From assembly GCF_023856365.1 (NCBI RefSeq), contig NC_064542.1:23097838-23161837 (forward strand): 64,000 nt of DNA, read 5' to 3'. Shown here piece after piece: positions 1 to 11,715 of the stretch (positions are counted from its first letter, which is position 1; every line of letters begins with the position of its first letter). The notes under the pieces are model-generated. The model searched no databases. It was given only the letters and a program-made list of their open reading frames with translations, and was not told where the DNA came from. The position numbers and the translations under genes are program-made. The DNA is from Brienomyrus brachyistius. Its lineage: Eukaryota > Chordata > Actinopteri > Osteoglossiformes > Mormyridae.

Positions 1-3000
1 GGCTTCCTGGTTGGAATTTTGGGTAATTTGACCTCAGTAAGTAACCTGGCGGAGTGGTGGAGGTGATAAAGGCCCACCGCGATGATGAGTAAATAAAGAG
101 AGTAGGTATTTAAGCCGGTTTCACTGCTGTTATCCTCATCATCCATAGTAGGTATGCAGCTTCGAGCCCCAGTCATGTGCCTCATTTGTCGACGTAAATT
201 GTCTTAAAGCAGCGGTAATCATCTGTGGTCCTGGTGGGCCGTGGCACACGCTAAATTGGCCCAGCTAATGTAATAATTAGCTCAATCGAGCACTTAAGTG
301 CTGTAGAAGATGCCCGTGAGAATGAAGCAGGCATGAGAATCTCTGTACCATAGCTTTTCTTCTGTCAGGCTGCCATTCGCCTGACTGAGTATGCGTGCGT
401 GTAGGTCTTTGACTGTGACTCTGTGTGTGGGTGTGTGTGCCTATGATAAAATCCTATTTATTTTAACCTTATGAGGACTTTTTTTTTTGGTCAGTTTTAT
501 GGAAAATCTTTGACTGCAATCAAAAAACTAAAAATTCCAAAAGTCTTGCATTTTGTTCGTTTGGGCAGTTTGGGCTGGGTAGAAGTTAAGGTAATGATAT
601 TGATGATTAGGATTATGCCCATGGAAATGAATGGCGAGTCCTCACAATCATAGGAATATATGAACTGTGTGCATGTGTGTGTGCCCTTATGCTTGTGTAT
701 GTACGCATGTGTGGCAAACGGAGGGCAGCGCCTTTACCCGTATCGGTGTTTTATCACTGCTTTTTTCCCCTGCCTGTAACAGCTCTGGAGGCAGCCTAAA
801 TTGAAGCCGGGTATCTCTTACTCACAAGGAAGCAGTTTTGGCTCAGCCAGCAGTCGCTTTCCCATTATGTGGCCTTGCAGTACCAGCTTTGGCACTTTGG
901 CTTCTGTTACTTCCCATTTTATTCTCTAAATAGGCTGCCCAAACCGAGCCCGGCTCTAAGTCGCAGATGCTGCTGTAAGTATGAGTGTGCGCATGTGTGT
1001 ATTAAAATTCAACTGAATCTGATTTGTCTGTGTGTAGTGTATATACACTTATACAATGCCCCATATTTGTGTGTGTTTAAATATGCGCAACACACATTAC
1101 AACCCTCAGTACATCTGGTTCTTGGTCCTTCCAGAGATCCTGAGTCACAGCTGCTCGTCTCGTCGTCTTGCAGGCATAACATGCCCCTTCAGTAGCACGT
1201 TGACATCAGGATGCTGATGCCCCCTGCTCCCTAATTTGGGTTGTGGAGATGAATGGAGATATGGTCACGCAGCCCGTAAATGGAGTGATCGAGATCTTAT
1301 GCTGTATGAGCCCCTGGTGTGCTTTTCTTCAGCTCTGGTCCTGGTTGTAGCATAAGGATGGTTTGTGTGATTTCTCTGAAGTTCTCTTGAGAATCTGTAG
1401 GCCCTTCCCCTGTGTCACTGTCACATCTGACACTCTTTCCTCAGAATTTTTGTTGTAGTGGCCTTCTTAAGCAAATTAGTAATACAAAGTTAATTAGGCA
1501 TGCCTTTAATCATTCTCTGGCCCTAAAGTAATTTGTTAATTGAAGCAACGAGTGTAGATGAATGCTAATTCATCTCACTAAATTAAGGGGCATGTCAATG
1601 GATTGGAGTGCTGACAAAACACTGCTTTAATTTGATTTCTCTCTAGTGAAAAACAGACGTCTGGTGTCATTGGCTGAAGAAGTCACTCAGTAAGTGCTGA
1701 TAAGAAATGAGCTCACAATGGCAAAACCAGTGCATTCCCCTTACTTCTGGAAGGCTGGAAGTGTGGGGAGATACTGTGGTAAGCTGGGGCTGCACCAGCT
1801 AGTTAGGTGCTTAGGACATTCATTTGCTTTAGGGCGAACTGGCTCTCACGCTAGATGCTAAACCCCATAAACTTTATCATGAGTGGATGCCTGTTCTACT
1901 TTCCTGTGTGTTTCCTTTGTGCTGAGACCTACATCACTGTCTTTTATTCCATTTCCCTCATGAGTTTTTAAGCCCATCTCTGCTCCCAGCCCCTTTCCCC
2001 ATGTCACATGGGTCTGTTCACCATCCCCACTGAAGCTCTTGTGCCGCTGAGTAAATGCAGGCTGTCCGCTTTCTCACATGGTACCGCCTATAAAGGTTTT
2101 GTTTTCTTTGGTTAACAAAAAAAGGTGGCCTGTTGACGTAGACCTTTCAGTTAGGCACTCAATTGTTTTACTTCTCGTCCAATCAGCTTGGTTTGGAGGT
2201 GCTTGTCTAATTAGCTGGAGCATTCTTGGTGCATCAGAACTCATTTGGTCGGTGCTGTTGATTCGATGATAGAGTTGCATAATTGCGCTCAAACAGCACT
2301 TCCCATTTATCTCAGACATACAGATAAATGCACATAATTATCAAGCAAGCCTTTTGACAAAATGAAGCAGGGATTACATCATGAAAATACATTCAGTTAC
2401 CATGACACTCGCAGAAAGGTGTTCTTCAACCAATTACAGCTGAGTGAACCGTGGTGTTTTTTTTTTATTACAGGACAGGCTCAGGGTAAATTTTCAGGAA
2501 CCTACAATCCATTTTCACATTCAAAGGTCAAGCATGTGTTACTAAAAAGTAATGTTGCAGTGTCTAGGGTGTCACATTTAATAAAGCCATGTGTGCACAT
2601 TTTCGAGACCCAGCTGGAATGGCAATGAGATGCTATTGACAGCAGTAAAGCCAAGTTATAACGGCTGGGGCAGTAGCTCTTCACGGCGGGAGAATTGTAC
2701 AACTGCTGCACCTCCTGACCTGAGTTGGCAGGGGTGGGGGTGGTGTTCAGCATCTAATAGGTTTACCTGATTAGTAGCCAATGCACACAGAATCATTGCG
2801 ATTTCGGCCATGTTCAGGGTGACAGAAGACTTACATTTGTGCAAACCCCTTTTTGCTCACCTGGAGCTCAAATTTGTTTTTTGAAACATTTTTTTAATAG
2901 CAGAGACTGAGTATATTGTGGAATGTGTGCTTTTTATTTAATATACAGCCATAGATTGAAAGGACAGCTATTGGCAGATCATATCCCATGACAAATGAGC

Positions 3001-6000
3001 TAGGGTGCATTTGCCAAACAGCGGGGAGCAGGCTTGCTTCGACACTATTCACAGTCCTGACCCAGTCTGAACTAGTCTGACCTGCACTACATTGCCAGAC
3101 ATGATTCTGATCGTGGTCTTGTGCATCTCCTGCACAGTGGCAGATCTAAGGCGTGGCCATCCCAGTTGCTATCCCACACCAGAAAATTAAAATTAAATCT
3201 GGAGCATTTAATTCTGTAAATCAGAACTGCCAAACCACAACGTGTCTCCCTCTCCCAGATAGCAAAGTATTACCCCATTTTCACCCCTGTTATACCTTTG
3301 GGTCTGATTTGTACACCGTATTATACCAGGTCTGGCTCCGCCCCTGCTTCTACACATAGCTCAGTCTTTCTGTGCATATTGCATTGCATCTCTGCCGATG
3401 GTGGCCATGTTGGATCAAAACAGCCTGACCAGTGGAACACTGTCGAGGTGTTGGCAGGCTATTCATCAGACTTTACAATATAGGAGCTTTAAACAGGTCA
3501 ACACGCTGTTGAAATCCTGACAGACACCGTATTTTACTTAGAGCTTGTCCTTGCATAAAATCAGATGGGAGGTGTTGTAGCACTTTGTGAAAATGAATCA
3601 GACAGGGTGAAAATGTATTCCTTTCTCATGATGATAATCGTATGTATTGAAAATGTGCAACGGACTGATCTGGCATTTGCAGTGATTTATGATAATGCTC
3701 TCCTCTAAAGTCTGCCTCAGACCGCTACAAACATTTTTACAGCTTACGTCTTAAAGGTCTGGCCCACCCACTCACACGCAGGAAATGCAGAGAAGTTGCC
3801 AGAATGATGGCATGCGTGCTTGAAGTTAGGTCATTGCAATCTGCTCACCCTCACGCTGAAATAAAGTGCGATCCGTGCTGTTTGGTTGAGCAGTAAGCGC
3901 AGGTCACTTTTAATCTTCCGTTCTGAGCGTCTTTATTGCCGCCTAGCCAACTACCTTTATTTCAGAGTCATTTTAAGAGTGCGGGGAATTTGAGGGTCAG
4001 ACAGCTTATGTTTGGGCTGGTTCCTGCTGGCAATATCTTGCCTTTTACTGCAGTTTTCTTTGCAAGACGCACACTTTCCAAGGGTTGAGTACCGGGTCGC
4101 ACTGCAGCATGAGCCATTTCCAATCTTGTTTTCTAGCTTTATATTAAAAGGATCACAGAGTAAATCTGTTATGTGTGACTGACTGGCTTGCTAGTCAGCC
4201 AAGCCGCAGTGCTGTTTTTGTTTTAGAGCATCCTTTGAATTATCCTATTATTAATTAACTGTTTAATCTTGAAAGTATTATCATGCATTGATACTGTTCA
4301 GCTCTGAGCCTCTGAAATGTACGATGGCTCATCCTCTATTGAATTATCTCGAACATGGTTTTGGTTGATCAGGTACGTTTGGATGACACATGATCTGGCC
4401 TGTTCTTCTGGTTTTCATCTTCCAGGATGAACTAGACTATAACTGCATCTTCATCTGTTTCATTGATTGACTTGCTGTGCCATTTAGCTGTTGTGAAATG
4501 TAAATACAATCAGAGTGTTATTTTCCACACTTTCAGGCTACATTAGTGACTCAATCTCTCAACTCGGTTTGTTTTTGTGTAGTTTTTCTTCTGAATATCA
4601 GTGCTGATAGAATCTAGCAATGGCATGACAGATTGACTTGAACCAATTATAACACTACAAACATTACTTGTAGGCATGAATATTCACAGGGTGCTGTGTT
4701 TGTTGAGCTCGGTTTCAGTTCACACAACCTATAATGCCCAGCTCATCAAGAAGGAGGAGGTTAAGGAATTTTCTAGATCACCTGTTTTTAATCTAGCATT
4801 TCTAACTTGGCATGGCAGGTGAGATTCTGTGGTTGGCTATCTAATCCCAAGTGTTCTTCCTGACCTGGATGACTCTGCTCCTCTTGTTAAGGCCATTGAA
4901 AGGCACCGGAGAACCAGGAAGAGGTCAGGGGTCCTCAGACCACAGCTGCAGTGCTGACGCTCTTCAGCTGGGAGTCACAGAAGGCGAAGCTTTGCCAAAC
5001 TTATTTTCCCTCTCCACCTCGGGGGGAGGGGGGGGCAGTTATGTGAAATGGAGGGGAGACAGTGTGCTGGCTTGGGTCACAGAGGGTGGTCACACTAAAG
5101 GTGGCTGGAATGGTGTAGCTCTTCACAGCCTCCCTTAGACATTCTCATGCATGCAGGAACTGCCGTGGTTGGTGGAATGCACAGGGTACATCCTAAATCC
5201 CCTACTTGCTCAACAGGCGTTGAATTTCATCAGAAGCCTACTAATCAACCGTGAATGCAGCATGTACTGTATGCATGAGAATAATATGCTCGCACTTGGA
5301 CACAATGCAGGCACCATTTTGCGTATTACTTGGCCCAGATGTTTTCCAGTGATGTAGCTTGACCTTGGCAAAAGTTAAACTGTTTAAAAACTATCGATGG
5401 AAAAAATACATATTTGTATCAACTAATGTAACTGGGCATTGTTTTTTACTTAAATTTGTACAGAGATGACATTTTCCCCATCATCTTTCTCAGCAAGTGA
5501 CGCTCTTCGCTGCATCAGTGGCCTTGTGGGATAGCGTCGCGTCCATTGATTTCCATTGCACACTTTGTTGTTTCACGTCATCCAGGTACTGTTGCACTAC
5601 TGTTTGATTCATACTGAAGATTCGGACATACTGCTCATGTCGCATACTATATTTCACCTACTACATAGCAAACAAGTATGTGATTTCTGACATACCCCTA
5701 GGCTTTATTCTGAGGTCACAGCAGGCGTTCCGTTACAGCAGAAACATTAAGCTTTCAGCAAGGATCGATTTAAAATGTAAGGTTTTAATATTTAATGATC
5801 AACCCTGTCACTAAGAATCTGTATTAATAAGAAGCCTCTGGCAAGTGTGATTCAGTCTGTCCCAGTGCTGTTGAGATGACAGTTGGACAGGAAACATCTC
5901 TCTTGTTGTGAACCACGGCAGTCATTGTCGGTATAGGAAGAATCCATCACTTCTGTTCTGGCAAGCTCTGCTCTTTAAAACCACGGGCAGGTCTGGACCG

Positions 6001-6710
6001 TTTGATTGAAGAGCTAAAGCACTTGTGTCCTCCTCGACGCTGATTAGCAGACTGACATTTCATGCTGTACCCTGTGGCGCCTGAGTATGGAGTAGAGAGT
6101 TCCAAATCTGCTCAACGCTTCCAGCAAAGCTGCCACAGCGCACCAGAGACACGTTATCAGGATGCTTCAAAGGACCAGTTAGATCTGCTTTGGTTTACAC
6201 CTCTTTAGCATTTTGAACTTCAGTGTAAGGCACTTAGGTGTCCTCTATGGTGTCCTATATATTTACCATCCCTGTTTTTTGCATTTTGTTTTCCCCCCAA
6301 AGGCATCCCTCCAAACACCTCTGCTAATTGTACAGCTAATGAAACCCACCTCCTTATCCACAAAGCCATTCTGAAACATAGTACATCACTGTACTGCTTA
6401 CGATGTTCTTCTGTGTATGTCTTTGGAGCCCTTGCGGTTACCTTTCCGCTAGTGCCTTATTTGCACCTTCAATTGCATCATAATAACAGCTACTCCAGAT
6501 AGAGTAGCTGTGATCGAGTGAAACACTCTTCATTTTCTGATGGGCTGGGATTCTCCAAAGCTGGTTAAGCTGTTTAAGATATACAGATATGAGAGTCCCC
6601 TCACATAGAGGGGAGATGCTGAGGTGGAGTCAATGAGGAGCAGCACCCTCCCCATCATGGTTGCGTGTTTGATAAGATCAGTTTGTTCTCTTTCTATTTC
6701 CTCCTGGCAG
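1..6710 (+). other. Presumed intron / upstream noncoding DNA
   Basis: No exon with convincing splice sites and a sustained reading frame was found here. All open frames are under about 110 codons, lack family resemblance and overlap simple sequence. The stretch is moderately AT-rich with scattered TG runs near 420-450, 660-685 and 960-1080. One dispersed repeat (422-690) is annotated separately. Around 5590-5700 there is a run of short TACT/ATAC-type words that resembles a decayed fish DNA-transposon end, but I could not set boundaries. It is called intron only because a strong 3' splice site follows at 6711. Confidence 0.5.
422..690 (+). repeat. GTCCCCACA-family dispersed repeat, copy A (degenerate)
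   Basis: Flanked by TG-rich sequence on both sides. It shares with copies at 11398, 39014 and 55518 the ordered words CCTTATGAGGACTT, TTTGACTGCAATCAAAAAAC, CCAAAAGTCTTGCATTTTGT, GGGCTGGGT..GTTAAGG, CCCATGGAAATGAATGG and GAGTCCTCACAA. The left TGTGGGGAC end is eroded here. Family members have short inverted ends (TGTGGGGAC / GTCCCCACA), so it behaves like a small non-autonomous DNA element. The reading frame of about 60 codons across it is repeat-derived. Confidence 0.75.
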
Positions 6711-6803
6711 AGCTCAGACGTTCAGAAGAGCCAGAGGCAGGCAACACGCCATCTCCAACACCACTGCCGATGTACAAGGACTACAGAGCAGGCCGTGGTG
6801 GAG
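6711..6803 (+). CDS. Internal coding exon (93 nt) of an unidentified plus-strand gene
   Basis: A strong 3' splice site precedes it (a long pyrimidine tract then CTGGCAG) and a strong donor follows (GAG|gtaagaa). The 93-nt length preserves phase. All three frames are open within the exon. The frame that continues into the exon at 13734-13798 enters needing 1 nt, leaves with 2 nt, and reads ..QTFRRARGRQHAISNTTA.., ending in a Trp-Trp-Arg. The alternative frame reads a Glu/Pro-rich stretch containing TPSPTPLPMYKDYRAG and leaves in phase 1, so it could splice straight to 46942-47085 and skip 13734-13798. GC at third positions is higher in the first reading (20 of 30 codons). No domain is recognisable. 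Exon status rests on splice signals plus phase and is likely but not certain. Confidence 0.5.
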
Positions 6804-8454
6804 GTAAGAATATTGTTACCTTTTTTCCGGGTGAGGGAGGGCAGTCTTTGCTTGGTTTCAGTGGCTGCCAGGTGGGATCCTTGGCATCTTCACTTGATGT
6901 ATGTGCTGCTCTTGATAAAGCTGTTGGGGTAAGCTGGCATTCCTTCTCTCAAAATGTCAAGTCATGACACTCAACGGCTGTCAAGCCATAGCAGAGTACC
7001 GCCTTAGTCTTATTTACTGACCTTCTACCTCATTTGGGCTTGAAAGAGACCTGAGTGGTTTGTTTTAAGTCTCCACCCACCCACCACTGGCCCATTAATG
7101 TCACAGACACCCTTCTTCCTTGACTCATTATGGATCCTTTCCAAGTAGCGCTCCACCTGCCCACAAAGCCAAGTTCTGCTCCCAGTACTCGTGGGGGGCG
7201 GGTGCTATAGGTTTCAGAGACTAAGAGAGAGACAAAGTCACTGTTTCTAATTATTTTTATTTGCAGGGAACCATGTTCTTGCTGATAGGGCAAAGATAAC
7301 TTGTAGAGTACGGCCATGTCTGTCATGTGACATCGGAGGGAATGTTTGCATCCTCGAGCTATCAGCATGCCTTCACATTCAAGCAGGAGGAATTATTGTG
7401 TTTTGGATGCTATACAAAGTCATTTCCAGTGCTTGTGCCATTCTCTCATCTGCCTGGGTTCAGACTCTCTTTATATGAGAGAGAGACTAAGGACATGCTT
7501 ATAGCTGGGGGGATAGTGCTGCAGGTTGGCGAACCAACGGAATGAGCATGGCTCATTCTGAGGTCAGTAGTATAACACTCATATGGTCCTTTGCTGATCA
7601 GGACCTGGAAAATGATTTTGCAGTCAAGTGTTCTCTCTCTTGACCTGGTGTGCAACTAAGGTTGCTTACCCACAGGTGCCCTCATTGACTGCCGCAGCCT
7701 GAGGTGGTCCACCTTCACCATCAGAGTGTCTGGGAATGGTGTACCATGTTTAGAGTGCCAACAAACTATGGGCACACACTTGAGTGACATCCAGTTGCCT
7801 CCCCCTGTGTGGAGTAATTGTGGTCATTGACAAACGAGGATGCTCATCGACAAGGTCTAGCAGATGCACATCATCTTCATGACCTCAGACTTTCTGCTTA
7901 ATAACCATACTATAATTTCCTTCCTCAAATACCAGAGGCTCTTCACGCTTCTAGTCAACTGCACTGATGATTTTGTATCTGAGCATGGAGCAAAAGACCT
8001 GACCTTTAATGAATCTGGAGTGTTTAGTCCAAGATCAGCGTATGGAGCTTTGAGGAAGGAGCAAGACTCGCCTGGAAACAGGCTTTTTCTTCTTTTTTTA
8101 TATTAAATTTCAAGCCTGAAAACTTGTAAATGAATCGTTTTCTGTTATCAGATATGAAGGCTGTTTGCAAGACCTGATCCCCAGACACATTCCAGGCTGT
8201 TCTTTGCTTTCCGTAATTCGGTTTTTAACTTCTCTGAAGAGGCATTTGTTTTCCTGCAGTACTTGCGGTAAGTGGACAGATTAGGCTCCCTTCAGTAAGA
8301 TCTGAGAATAGACATATTTCGGCTGTTGAGGCCCTTTCAAAGGCAGACTTTCCATTTGTCGGTGCAGATGGCACAGGTGTGGTTGGGAACATTGCACCGG
8401 GCTGCGTGGAAGCCGCCAGCTGGCTTCTAGCCATGTGACTCGATGGACTCTCAA
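6804..8454 (+). other. Intron, no distinct elements seen
   Basis: This follows the donor at 6804. Open frames are short and overlap one another on both strands. I see no RNA gene, no transposon ends and no exon with paired splice sites. The last 30 bases lead directly into the 66-bp tandem array. Confidence 0.5.
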
Positions 8455-10440
8455 CCCAGCATCCTGCCTCCTGTCTTTGGCTAGCACTGACCTCGCCATT
8501 CTTTTGCCTTTCCTTACCATGTGGTTTCCCTGCCTCCTGTCTTTGGCTAGCACTGACCCCGCCTTTCTCTTGCCTTTCCTTACCATGTGGTTTCCCTGCC
8601 TCCTGTCTTTGGCTAGCACTGACCCCGCCTTTCTCTTGCCTTTCCTTACCATGTGGTTTCCCTGCCTCCTGTCTTTGGCTAGCACTGACCCCGCCTTTCT
8701 CTTGCCTTTCCTTACCATGTGGTTTCCCTGTCTCCTGTCTTTGGCTAGCACTGACCCCGCCTTTCACTTGCCTTTCCTTACCATTTGGTTTCCCTGCCTC
8801 CTCTCTTTGGCTAGCCCTGACCTCGCCATTCTTTTGCCTTTCCTTACCATGTGGTTTCCCTGCCTCCTGTCTTTGGCTAGCACTGACCCCGCCTTTCTCT
8901 TGCCTTTCCTTACCATGTGGTTTCCCTGCCTCCTGTCTTTGGCTAGCACTGACCCCGCCTTTCTCTTGCCTTTCCTTACCATGTGGTTTCCCTGCCTCCT
9001 GTCTTTGGCTAGCACTGACCCCGCCTTTCTCTTGCCTTTCCTTACCATGTGGTTTCCCTGTCTCCTGTCTTTGGCTAGCACTGACCCCGCCTTTCTCTTG
9101 CCTTTCCTTACCATTTGGTTTCCCTGCCTCCTCTCTTTGGCTAGCCCTGACCTCGCCATTCTTTTGCCTTTCCTTACCATGTGGTTTCCCTGCCTCCTGT
9201 CTTTGGCTAGCACTGACCCCGCCTTTCTCTTGCCTTTCCTTACCATGTGGTTTCCCTGTCTCCTGTCTTTGGCTAGCCCTGACCCCGCCTTTCTCTTGCC
9301 TTTCCTTACCATGTGGTTTCCCTGCCTCCTGTCTTTGGCTAGCCCTGACCCCGCCTTTCTCTTGCCTTTCCTTACCATTTGGTTTCCCTGCCTCCTCTCT
9401 TTGGCTAGCCCTGACCTCGCCATTCTCTTGCCTTTCCTTACCATGTGGTTTCCCTGCCTCCTGTCTTTGGCTAGCACTGACCTCGCCTTTCTCTTGCCTT
9501 TCCTTACCATGTGGTTTCCCTGTCTCCTGTCTTTGGCTAGCACTGACCCCGCCTTTCTCTTGCCTTTCCTTACCATGTGGTTTCCCTGCCTCCTGTCTTT
9601 GGCTAGCACTGACCCCGCCTTTCTCTTGCCTTTCCTTACCATGTGGTTTCCCTGCCTCCTGTCTTTGGCTAGCCCTGACCTCGCCATTCTTTTGCCTTTC
9701 CTTACCATGTGGTTTCCCTGCCTCCTGTCTTTGGCTAGCACTGACCTCGCCATTCTTTTGCCTTTCCTTACCATGTGGTTTCCCTGCCTCCTGTCTTTGG
9801 CTAGCACTGACCCCGCCTTTCTCTTGCCTTTCCTTACCATGTGGTTTCCCTGCCTCCTGTCTTTGGCTAGCACTGACCCCGCCTTTCTCTTGCCTTTCCT
9901 TACCATGTGGTTTCCCTGCCTCCTGTCTTTGGCTAGCACTGACCCCGCCTTTCTCTTGCCTTTCCTTACCATGTGGTTTCCCTGCCTCCTGTCTTTGGCT
10001 AGCACTGACCCCGCCTTTCTCTTGCCTTTCCTTACCATGTGGTTTCCCTGCCTCCTGTCTTTGGCTAGCACTGACCTCGCCATTCTTTTGCCTTTCCTTA
10101 CCATGTGGTTTCCCTGCCTCCTGTCTTTGGCTAGCACTGACCTCGCCATTCTTTTGCCTTTCCTTACCATGTGGTTTCCCTGCCTCCTGTCTTTGGCTAG
10201 CACTGACCTCGCCATTCTTTTGCCTTTCCTTACCATGTGGTTTCCCTGCCTCCTGTCATTGGCTAGCCCTGACCCCGCCTTTCTCTTGCCTTTCCTTACC
10301 ATGTGGTTTCCCTGCCTCCTGTCATTGGCTAGCCCTGACCCCGCCTTTCTCTTGCCTTTCCTTACCATGTGGTTTCCCTGCCTCCTGTCATTGGCTAGCC
10401 CTGACCCCGCCTTTCTCTCACCATTCCTTACTATGTAGTT
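8455..10440. repeat. 66-bp minisatellite, 30 tandem copies
   Basis: The unit is 66 bp (for example from 8528, with the next copies starting at 8594 and 8660), and about 30 copies run without a break. The plus strand is pyrimidine-rich. Each unit holds a GCTAGC word. Because 66 is 22 codons and the unit lacks stops in some frames, long open frames result: 667 codons on the plus strand (a hydrophobic 22-residue repeat) and 602 codons on the minus strand (a Lys/Arg-rich 22-residue repeat). Neither has flanking gene structure, so I call both artefacts. Units vary at a few fixed positions (GACCCCGCCTTT versus GACCTCGCCATT; ATGTGG versus ATTTGG; GTCTTTGG versus GTCATTGG in the last three). The variants are arranged in blocks, which shows amplification of multi-unit segments. 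Confidence 0.95.
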
Positions 10441-10865
10441 TCCCAGGTTCAGTAAGTTCACAACTTCCTGCACACAGTATGCAGGGAACCTGTATGAATA
10501 TTCAGGTGGGGGGAGTGTAGAATAACCTTCCTGAGGACCAGCTTGCCTGCGCTGCCTCTGTTCCTGGGTCATTCAGGGGACACTGAAGAGGACCTGTTCC
10601 ACAAGAGTCCCCCCCTCCTCCCGCCCCCTCACCACAGACATTAGTATTAGACATTTTTAGTATTTAAGTTGACAAAACCTGAGGTACTGGGTCCAAGGAA
10701 AGTAGTTAATGAGAAACAGCCTGTGTGGGAAAAGCTGAGTGATGGTGTCCCACATACTCTTGTGATATGTCTGCTTCCTGTCTGATGACTTGGACTTGTT
10801 CTATACATACAGCCTCAAGCTGCATCATTATTCGGTTTTCCCATCAGGAAAATTGTCAAACGGGA

Positions 10866-10868
<3 letters not shown>

Positions 10869-10951
<83 letters not shown>

Positions 10952-10986
10952 GTGTGTATGTGTGTGTGTGTGTGTATGTGTGTGTG
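10869..10986. repeat. (TG)n microsatellite, about 118 bp
   Basis: Nearly pure TG dinucleotides, with TATG interruptions only toward the 3' side. It is long enough to be polymorphic and to have Z-DNA potential. The open frames across it (poly Cys-Val / Thr-His) are artefacts. Confidence 0.97.
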
Positions 10987-11397
10987 ATTTGACACCTCTG
11001 TGTTAATCTAAAATTACAATCATGTCTGTTTAAACCATTTAAGTGGCTTACCTGTTTCACTGGGTTAAAGTGTTGTTTGGACTGTTTCACTTTGTACGAG
11101 TTTTTTTCCCCTCATTTTCAACAATGGCAACATCTGTTGTTCATAATGCAGTGTGATTATCGTGCTTCTCATAACTGGCAGTCTGTGTTAGTCTGAAGTG
11201 AGAATGAGTGATGTTCACACACGTTTCACTGGCTTTCATTTGACTCGCCACTGTGCTGTAGTTGGCCGATGCTTGTCAGTGGTGGTTGAAGACGCCAAGA
11301 TGGAAAACATACTTGCTTACATTCTTTTGATGCTCCCAGTAGTGTTTTTATGTAAAGCAACGTTTCGTCTTGTCATCTCGGTCAACCAGAGGAAGCA

Positions 11398-11715
11398 GTG
11401 TGTGCATGTGTGTGTGTGTGTGGTTTATGTATATATTACACTGTGGGGACTAAATGTCCCTACAATGTAATAAAAAGCTGTTATTTTGACGTTCTGGAAC
11501 CATTATTCCCACACATGTCCCCACAAGTGGAAACTCAGTTATATAAAATCTGTGACTTCAATCAAAAACTTAACTTATGGATAAGGTTAGGGCTGGGTAG
11601 GCCAAAGGTTGTCATTGTTGCGATTAGGGTTTTTCCCATTGAAATGAATGGATGGTCCCCACAAAGATATGAATACAATCGCGTGTGCGTGCATGTGTGT
11701 TGTGTGTTACATCAT
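11398..11715 (+). repeat. GTCCCCACA-family dispersed repeat, copy B
   Basis: TG-rich start, then a TATATTACACTGTGGGGAC end and the internal words GCTGTTATTTTGACGTT, GTGACTTCAATCAAAAAC and GTTAGGGCTGGGTAGG. These are followed by CCATTGAAATGAATGGATGG, the terminal GTCCCCACAAAGATATGAA, and TG-rich DNA again. The first and last words are inverted repeats of each other (TGTGGGGAC / GTCCCCACA). It has the same orientation as the other copies. Confidence 0.85.

Noticed and set aside
8225..8767. 180-codon minus-strand frame
   Set aside because: Most of it is the start of the 66-bp array read on the opposite strand.
8435..10438. 667-codon plus-strand frame (hydrophobic 22-residue repeat) and the 602-codon minus-strand frame opposite
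   Set aside because: Entirely explained by a 66-bp tandem array. Both strands are open because the unit is a multiple of three without stops; there is no splice or promoter context.
10767..11090. Cys-Val and Thr-His rich frames
   Set aside because: Translation of the (TG)n microsatellite.
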